Source: Methanoregulaceae archaeon (GTDB lineage Archaea; Halobacteriota; Methanomicrobia; Methanomicrobiales; Methanospirillaceae). From it: a stretch of 5,901 bases of DNA. Every line of letters begins with the position of its first letter. Position 1 is the stretch's first letter. The notes under the pieces are model-generated. The model ran no database searches. It was given only the letters and a program-made list of their open reading frames with translations, and was not told the origin of the DNA. The position numbers and the translations under genes were made by a program. Positions 5,663 through 5,901 of the stretch are shown piece by piece. Location of the stretch: the NCBI GenBank assembly GCA_028679325.1, contig JAJRBS010000182.1, positions 1-5,901 of the forward strand, given 5' to 3'.

Positions 5663-5890
5663 TTATTCCATAGATGGAGAAATATAGATCACGTTATCGC
5701 CGCGGACGATGAGGGTTCCGACACCGCGGACCTGCCCGCCCTCCACTTCTTCTGCCTTATCGAGAACAAGGTTCATGTGGACATCATACCCCTGCAGTAC
5801 CCCCCGAAGTTCCCTGCCGCCCTTGAGGGAGACGATTACTGGCTGCCGGTTCAGCACCTGATCCAAAATATCCAACGGCCGCTTCGTCAT
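5663..5890 (-). CDS. Sm-like archaeal protein (LSm/SmAP1)
   Basis: This 75-residue protein has the two Sm motifs. Sm1 spans about residues 17-44 and contains RELRGVLQGYDVHMNLVL, with Asp36, His38 and Asn40 of the uridine-binding pocket. Sm2 is LIVRGDNVIYI (60-70), with Arg63 and Asp65 of the same pocket. Members form seven-membered rings that bind U-rich RNA and act in RNA handling, by analogy with Hfq and eukaryotic Sm proteins; specific archaeal targets are poorly known. Length and key residues are complete. The ATG at 5890 gives the normal N-terminus for the family. Only 11 bases lie upstream in the window, GGGGATAACTT, where GGGG could be a weak ribosome site; the promoter is outside. It is the first visible gene of the cluster with rpl37e and purF, and may not be the first of the operon. 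Confidence 0.96.
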   Translation of the reverse strand: MTKRPLDILDQVLNRQPVIVSLKGGRELRGVLQGYDVHMNLVLDKAEEVEGGQVRGVGTLIVRGDNVIYISPSME

Positions 5891-5901
5891 AAGTTATCCC
5901 C

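Noticed and set aside
1..5901. CRISPR array, insertion sequence, toxin-antitoxin or defence system
   Set aside because: No direct-repeat arrays, transposase motifs or terminal repeats are visible, and every gene fits a housekeeping or transporter family; the Lhr-type helicase has no defence partners beside it.

Overview
The window looks like a housekeeping stretch of a euryarchaeal chromosome, most likely a methanogen of the class Methanomicrobia. Four things point to archaea: an Sm-like archaeal protein (SmAP) gene next to the zinc-ribbon ribosomal protein gene rpl37e; an initiator tRNA-Met with an A1-U72 pair and no encoded CCA; an Lhr-type helicase; and AT-rich TATA-like boxes in an otherwise fairly GC-rich sequence. 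The lineage below Euryarchaeota is my inference from overall gene style, not from a marker I could test.

Layout, left to right. Positions 1-557 (+) hold the C-terminal part of an ABC-2 type transporter permease, cut by the window edge. It converges, with a 3-base gap, on a complete Lhr-family DExH helicase gene (561-2687, -). A 113-base gap with a strong polypyrimidine tract on the minus strand separates this from a flavin prenyltransferase gene (ubiX, 2801-3367, -). That gene has its own TATA box, spaced for a leaderless mRNA and sitting inside an imperfect inverted repeat. Upstream of it is a thioredoxin with a charged N-terminal extension (3438-3845, -). A 103-base divergent promoter region follows, then the initiator tRNA-Met (3949-4023, +). 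Its T6 tract touches the stop codon of the last gene of a minus-strand cluster, LSm (5663-5890), rpl37e (5457-5639) and purF (4029-5447).

The LSm-rpl37e-purF cluster joins an RNA-binding Sm-ring protein, a ribosomal protein and the committed enzyme of purine synthesis. Its spacings are short (23 and 9 bases), and purF has a ribosome binding site overlapping the rpl37e stop codon, so one transcript with coupled translation is likely. UbiX makes the prenylated FMN used by UbiD-family decarboxylases, which in many archaea include an enzyme of the modified mevalonate pathway. No UbiD partner is visible here.

I see no mobile element, CRISPR array or defence cassette, and no evidence of an undescribed multi-gene system. 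The most useful leads are regulatory: the inverted repeat over the ubiX TATA box, the tRNA lying antisense between two minus-strand genes, and the charged helix ahead of the thioredoxin domain.
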